Part shown: piece by piece, positions 6,705 to 10,402 of the stretch
Numbering within the stretch: position 1 is the stretch's first letter
Layout of the letters: each line of letters begins with the position of its first letter
Assembly: GCA_030592085.1 (NCBI GenBank)
Contig: JAUUZV010000067.1
Coordinates: 1-10,402, forward strand
Direction: 5' to 3'
DNA length: 10,402 nucleotides
DNA from: Clostridia bacterium
Lineage (GTDB): Bacteria > Bacillota > Clostridia > DUPQ01
Made by a program: the position numbers and the translations under genes
The notes under the pieces: generated by a model
What the model was told of the DNA's origin: nothing
Database searches by the model: none
Seen by the model: the letters and a program-made list of their open reading frames with translations, nothing else

Positions 6705-8757
6705 TTTTTTTAGCTCCTTTTAAGGTTGTTTTATTAATAAATTTATCCAACATGGATAATAGTTGTGGCAGAATTAACAGCACCATAGCTAAGCTTATTA
6801 GCGCTCCCCTACCAATTAATATTCCTAATTGTGATAATTCAGGTTGTGCGAACACAAAACTTATTGTTAATCCAGCTGCGGCTAGTACAACAGCTGATGT
6901 GAATATTGAATGTCCACTCTTCTCTACTGCATATATAGCAGCTTTCTTTGGTGGTAGTATTTTTCTACCTTCTTGATAATAATTTGTTAATAAAATTGCA
7001 TAGTCAATTGTTGCTCCAAGTTGGACTGCTGAAACAATCATATAACCAATGAACATCATTGATTGTCCACTATAATATGGTATTGACATATTTATGAATA
7101 TTGACGATTCAATTACTAATAATAATATTAATGGAATACTAATTGATTTAAATGCTAGGAGAATAATTAATCCCACACCTAAGATTGATAGCAAATTAAC
7201 TATTTTAAAATCTTCTGTAGTAACTTTCTTCATATCCATAACTACTTTTGAATTACCAGTTATGTAATACTCATCATAATAATTCATAACGATTGTTTCT
7301 ATTTCTTCTAGTTTTAAGAAAGTCTCTTCACTTTCAATCTCTCCTCCTATATCAATAATATATCGAGAATAATTTTCGCTTAAAAATTCTTCCTTTATAA
7401 ACTCAGGTATTAGTTTATCTGGAATAGTTGGATCAATTAATGTGTAATATCCTTGAATACTAGAAATACTATCCATACTATCTAGAGTATTAACTAAGTT
7501 AACTTCATTAGTCATATCTCCTTTTGTTAATAATAATATTACTTGATTAGGTACACCAAACACTTCACTAATTTGCTGATTAACATATAATTGTTGCTCA
7601 TCATCACCAGTTTTTGCATAAAAGTCAAAATCATTTTGGCTTTGTGCTAAGTAACTTACAAATGTCATTAATATCACAAGTATTAGTAATAATATCTTTA
7701 CTCGTCCTCCAAGTTTTTGTTGCATCTTTTTAAAAGAAGGTAGTAATATTCTATGACTACTTTTATCTATCATTTTTGTACTCATTAAAGCAAGTACAGG
7801 TAATAATGCAAGCACTGAGATTAGGCTTAATAATATTCCTTTCGCTAATACTAATCCCATATCCATTCCAATTGTATAACTCATAAATATTAATGCTAGA
7901 AATCCTGCAATTGTAGTCGTTGCACTTGAAAATACTGCTTTCATTGAACCACTTATAGCTCTTCTCATTGCTAATTTTACATCATCTGTTTTTGTTTTTT
8001 CTTCTGCAAATCTATGTAATAAGAAAATAGAGTAATCCATTGAAATAGCTAATTGTAAAATAGATGCCGAAGCAAAAGTTATATATGATATTTCTCCAAA
8101 TATAATATTTGTTCCCATATTCATAACTATAGATACACCAGTAATAATTAGAAATAGTATTACTTCAAATACAGAATGAGTAAATGCAATTAAAATAGCA
8201 ATAATAATAATAACTGCAATTATGATTCCCCACAATATATTTCCACCAATAGAATTAACTGTATTAGAAGCATCTATAGCTGACCCACTTAAACCGTCAT
8301 TTTCACCTAATAATTGTTTTATGGATAAAACTGCTTCCCTTGTACTCTCATGATAATCATGTTCTACAAATATAATTTGTAGTAAAGCATGTTCGTTTGA
8401 ATAGTATGAGTTAACAACTTGTTGATCAAATTGATTCAATGGTATTGTTAAGTCATAATAATCATCTAACCATATAACTCTGTCTACTCCGTTGATTTGT
8501 TCAATTTGTTTTCCAATTATTATAGCTTCTTGTATGCTAACTTCATCAAGATAAGCATAGGCTTGTCCATTATAGGCAAACTCCTCTTGTAATATATCCA
8601 CTCCTTTTTTTGATTGAGCATCTTCTGGTAAGTATTTAGACATATCATAGTTTTGAGGTACTAATAACATTAATATAAATGTGATAAGAAATAATATAGA
8701 AAATATAACAATTATTAATTTCTTATGATTCACAATAAAATTTGCAAATAATTTCAT
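6685..8757 (-). CDS. MMPL/RND-family membrane transporter
   Basis: This 690-residue transporter (numbering from the ATG at 8757) has the duplicated RND layout. One helix lies at about 12-33, followed by an extracytoplasmic domain (34-170) and a cluster of helices at about 172-325. Helix 353-370 precedes a second extracytoplasmic domain (371-514), and five more helices follow at 515-668. Each half has an Asp in the family's proton-relay position: MDYSIF (D241) and TIDYAIL (D585). MMPL proteins use the proton gradient to export lipids, peptides or drugs; the cargo here is unknown. A TTG directly before the ATG would add one residue, but AAGGAG at 8765-8770 lies seven bases from the ATG and only four from the TTG, so the ATG is preferred. 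The 3' end overlaps the start of the heptad-repeat protein by 20 bases, marking that protein as its likely partner. The C-terminus is a short lysine-rich cytoplasmic tail. Confidence 0.93.
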   Translation of the reverse strand: MKLFANFIVNHKKLIIVIFSILFLITFILMLLVPQNYDMSKYLPEDAQSKKGVDILQEEFAYNGQAYAYLDEVSIQEAIIIGKQIEQINGVDRVIWLDDYYDLTIPLNQFDQQVVNSYYSNEHALLQIIFVEHDYHESTREAVLSIKQLLGENDGLSGSAIDASNTVNSIGGNILWGIIIAVIIIIAILIAFTHSVFEVILFLIITGVSIVMNMGTNIIFGEISYITFASASILQLAISMDYSIFLLHRFAEEKTKTDDVKLAMRRAISGSMKAVFSSATTTIAGFLALIFMSYTIGMDMGLVLAKGILLSLISVLALLPVLALMSTKMIDKSSHRILLPSFKKMQQKLGGRVKILLLILVILMTFVSYLAQSQNDFDFYAKTGDDEQQLYVNQQISEVFGVPNQVILLLTKGDMTNEVNLVNTLDSMDSISSIQGYYTLIDPTIPDKLIPEFIKEEFLSENYSRYIIDIGGEIESEETFLKLEEIETIVMNYYDEYYITGNSKVVMDMKKVTTEDFKIVNLLSILGVGLIILLAFKSISIPLILLLVIESSIFINMSIPYYSGQSMMFIGYMIVSAVQLGATIDYAILLTNYYQEGRKILPPKKAAIYAVEKSGHSIFTSAVVLAAAGLTISFVFAQPELSQLGILIGRGALISLAMVLLILPQLLSMLDKFINKTTLKGAKKNEKQIS

Positions 8758-8758
8758 C

Positions 8759-8817
8759 AACTATCTCCTTCTACTGATTACTAATACTATTCCTTTTAAT
8801 AGTAAAATGAGATAGTT
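8759..8817 (-). promoter_or_regulatory. Inverted repeat covering the transporter ribosome binding site
   Basis: AACTATCTC at 8759-8767 is a perfect 9-bp inverted repeat of GAGATAGTT at 8809-8817. The enclosed 41 bases hold a second perfect stem, TACTATT (8785-8791) with AATAGTA (8798-8804), around a 6-base loop. In the transcript the 3' arm of the outer stem includes the GAG of the Shine-Dalgarno AAGGAG (8765-8770) and runs to two bases before the ATG, so the folded leader would hide the ribosome site. The same DNA could instead be a repressor operator. Confidence 0.5.
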
Positions 8818-8821
8818 TTAT

Positions 8822-8853
8822 AGGGTGAATTAAGTCACCCATAAGGGTGAATT
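8822..8853. repeat. Three-copy GGGTGA/TCACCC site cluster upstream of transporter
   Basis: AGGGTGAATT occurs twice in direct orientation at 8822-8831 and 8844-8853, a 22-base period or about two helical turns. An inverted core TCACCC at 8835-8840 sits between them, giving two overlapping palindromes: GGGTGA-N6-TCACCC and TCACCC-N4-GGGTGA. It lies in the 120-base gap between the lipoprotein stop and the transporter start. On the minus strand a TATAAA follows directly (8822-8817), so the cluster would cover the -35 region of a promoter there. No T-tract follows either hairpin, so it does not look like a terminator. It is probably a binding site for a regulator. Confidence 0.5.
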
Positions 8854-8877
8854 CAATTAATATTATAAATTTTATGA

Positions 8878-9657
8878 TTATTTTAAGCTAACTAAAACAT
8901 TTTCGCTAAATCTAAATTCTAAATGACCATAAGCATAAGCTGCAATATCATATGGATCATAAAATATTGTTAAAAATCCATCTTGAATAAAGAATTTTGG
9001 CCGATCTTCAATCCCCATGAATTCTTCTATAACATACGAAAATTCATCAGACTCTCCAATAAACTCCTTATCATTATCATAGATTTCTTGATTAATCACA
9101 TCGTAATAATCATAACCTTCTTCAAACAAGTCGGTAAATGTATAAAGATAACCATCAGACAATCTAAAAGTAAATCCATATGAATTAATGTTTCCATGAG
9201 CTCCACCCATAAAAGTATAATTACTTATTAGCAAACTAACATAATCTTGTTCTATCGATTTAATCTCTACCCAGTAATCAAGAGCATGTGGCCAAGTAGT
9301 CATTCCTGCAGTTAATGATTTGAAATCAGCTTCTGCATAATTAATTATTTCATTCTTTCTAATATTAGCATGATTCATTAGTATATCATTTATAGTAGTT
9401 TGAGCTTGTTCATTATCCAATCCTGAAATCTGAGGAATAGTCATATTAATATTAAAATTTAACTCGTCATTGCTTTCTTCATATTCTTCATATGTAAATA
9501 CTGCATTATTAATTGGTGCTAGTATTGGTGTATTTGTAGTTTCTACAACTGTTGTTACTATTGTGTTAATTGGTTGTTCCTCTACAGTAGAAGGTTGGCA
9601 ACCAGTATACGCCAGTAAGAAAACACAAATAATTAAAATTATTATAATCTTTTTCAT
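8878..9657 (-). CDS. Lipoprotein with DUF3298/RsiV-like domain
   Basis: This 259-residue protein begins with a lipoprotein signal: lysines at 2-3, a hydrophobic run, then A-Y-T-G-C with the lipidated Cys expected at 20. Tyr at -3 is unusual, but Gly at -1 is right. A Thr/Pro-rich linker (21-50) follows, then a DUF4163-plus-DUF3298 type module. The best landmarks are FMGGAHGN at about 149-156, a following DGYLYTFTDLF strand-turn, and near the end FYDPYDIAAYAYG, the conserved YxIaxYAxG closing motif. This fold is found in PdaC-type proteins and in RsiV, the lysozyme-binding anti-sigma factor; here there is no anti-sigma N-terminus, so a surface binding or sensing role is only a guess. The ATG has AGGAGG four bases upstream (9662-9667), and an extended -10 promoter lies just ahead. 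The transporter starts 120 bases downstream and may be partly read from this promoter. Confidence 0.82.
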   Translation of the reverse strand: MKKIIIILIICVFLLAYTGCQPSTVEEQPINTIVTTVVETTNTPILAPINNAVFTYEEYEESNDELNFNINMTIPQISGLDNEQAQTTINDILMNHANIRKNEIINYAEADFKSLTAGMTTWPHALDYWVEIKSIEQDYVSLLISNYTFMGGAHGNINSYGFTFRLSDGYLYTFTDLFEEGYDYYDVINQEIYDNDKEFIGESDEFSYVIEEFMGIEDRPKFFIQDGFLTIFYDPYDIAAYAYGHLEFRFSENVLVSLK

Positions 9658-9684
9658 AATCCCTCCTAATATTCTATTGATTAT

Positions 9685-9713
9685 ATTATACCACTCTTTT
9701 TTTTAATACCCAA
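9685..9713 (-). promoter_or_regulatory. Sigma-A type promoter of the lipoprotein gene
   Basis: On the minus strand TTGGGT (9713-9708) and a perfect TATAAT (9690-9685) are separated by 17 bases, and TG stands one base before the -10 (an extended -10). The predicted start at about 9678 leaves a leader of about 20 bases holding the AGGAGG site of the lipoprotein gene. The -35 matches the consensus only in its TTG half, which an extended -10 can offset. Confidence 0.65.
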
Positions 9714-9733
9714 AAACTGTGCATACCATATAA

Positions 9734-10402
9734 CTATTTTATAAAAACAACCTCAGGAGTTACATCTAAGTTGTGTTTAATATTTAAAAGCTTACCTTCA
9801 TAAATTTCAAGTGTTATTTCACTACCATCGCAATTATATAACCATGTACCATTAAATTTAGGATACACATATATTTTTTCAATTATTCCAATATTATTAA
9901 ATGTTCGTAGTCTTGCTTTAGCATATGGTATTATGGCATCTGCTTTAACATACATTGGTAATATTTCAATATCAGATTCTATTTGTATATGTCCATACTT
10001 AACTGGTTGATTATTATTAAAATCATACCAACCTGCTTTATATTCAGGTAAGTAAACCCATCTCTTTTTGCTTTCACTTAGTGGTTTTATAATAGGTGCA
10101 ATTAACAAGTCACTTCCAAGCATATATTCATCATCAATTGAAAATGTATTTCTATCATTTGGAAATTCTAATATAAGATGCCTAGCTAATGGAACGCTTT
10201 CATTAACTGATAAATTAGCTTGTTCAATTATATAGGGTAATAATCTATATCGAAGGACTGTATATTTTTTAAAAATTATTGAAGCCTGTTCTCCAAATGA
10301 AGATGGCTCACGGCTATTTGTATTACCACCACCATGACAACGTGAATGACTAGAAAATAGACCAAGCTGTGCCCAACGTATATATAACTCTGTTGTAGGT
10401 CT
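9734..10402 (-). CDS. Glycoside hydrolase family 31 enzyme, C-terminal part (5' end outside window)
   Basis: The frame is open from the window edge at 10402 to TAG at 9736-9734, giving 222 residues; an internal ATG at 10123 is not the start because homology continues upstream of it. Visible landmarks of GH31 alpha-glucosidase/alpha-xylosidase enzymes are ELYIRWAQLGLFSSHSRCHG (about 10390-10331), whose His lines the active site. REP (10312-10304) and LRYRLLPYI (about 10255-10229) follow at the end of the (beta/alpha)8 barrel. MLGSDLLIAP (10123-10094) begins the beta-sandwich, and GWYDFNN follows. The catalytic nucleophile and acid/base aspartates lie upstream of the window, so substrate choice among alpha-glucosides and alpha-xylosides cannot be decided. 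REPSS replaces the more usual REPW-type wording. No terminator is evident in the 76 bases before the lipoprotein gene. No signal peptide can be assessed. Confidence 0.9.
   Translation of the reverse strand, partial: RPTTELYIRWAQLGLFSSHSRCHGGGNTNSREPSSFGEQASIIFKKYTVLRYRLLPYIIEQANLSVNESVPLARHLILEFPNDRNTFSIDDEYMLGSDLLIAPIIKPLSESKKRWVYLPEYKAGWYDFNNNQPVKYGHIQIESDIEILPMYVKADAIIPYAKARLRTFNNIGIIEKIYVYPKFNGTWLYNCDGSEITLEIYEGKLLNIKHNLDVTPEVVFIK

Noticed and set aside
9470..9706. Plus-strand 78-residue hydrophobic reading frame opposite the lipoprotein gene
   Set aside because: It is antisense to the signal peptide and linker of a well-supported gene, and no ribosome binding site was noticed for it.
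9734..10123. A stand-alone 129-residue gene starting at the ATG at 10123
   Set aside because: The frame stays open upstream to the window edge and encodes conserved GH31 barrel residues, so this ATG is internal.

Overview
The window is AT-rich, with many A/T homopolymer runs, good AAGGAG-type ribosome binding sites and tightly packed or overlapping genes. TGA is used as a stop (hom, thrC, the hydantoinase-like gene) and tryptophan is encoded by TGG, so the standard bacterial code applies rather than the mycoplasma code. Together with a single-membrane style of exported proteins (a lipoprotein and a signal-peptide protein paired with an MMPL pump), this suggests a low-GC Bacillota or a deep relative of the Mollicutes. 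The species cannot be named from the sequence alone.

Left part (1-2250, + strand): the end of a threonine biosynthesis operon. It holds the C-terminal ACT domain of homoserine dehydrogenase (hom, cut by the window edge), threonine synthase (thrC) and homoserine kinase (thrB). Each joins the next by a 4-base ATGA stop/start overlap, so the three are probably translationally coupled. Together they take aspartate semialdehyde through homoserine and phosphohomoserine to threonine.

Middle and right part (2265-10402, - strand): six genes all read leftwards, converging on thrB. In transcription order they are a GH31 glycoside hydrolase (only the C-terminal part is inside the window), a DUF3298/RsiV-like lipoprotein with its own extended -10 promoter, an MMPL/RND-type membrane transporter, a secreted xxxLxxG-heptad protein whose start overlaps the transporter end, an orphan hydantoinase/oxoprolinase (HyuA-like) ATPase-fold enzyme, and a YihY-family six-helix membrane protein. 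The last two share a 4-base GTGA overlap.

The most unusual material lies in the lipoprotein-transporter-secreted protein-hydantoinase stretch. The transporter is paired with a separate protein carrying eleven in-phase heptads. The gap upstream of the transporter has a three-copy GGGTGA/TCACCC site cluster. Two genes in the run (transporter and hydantoinase) have the same leader design: a 9-bp inverted repeat whose 3' arm places GATAG exactly three bases before the ATG. This suggests a shared regulatory device, at the DNA or mRNA level, for what may be a small envelope-export operon. That reading is inference.
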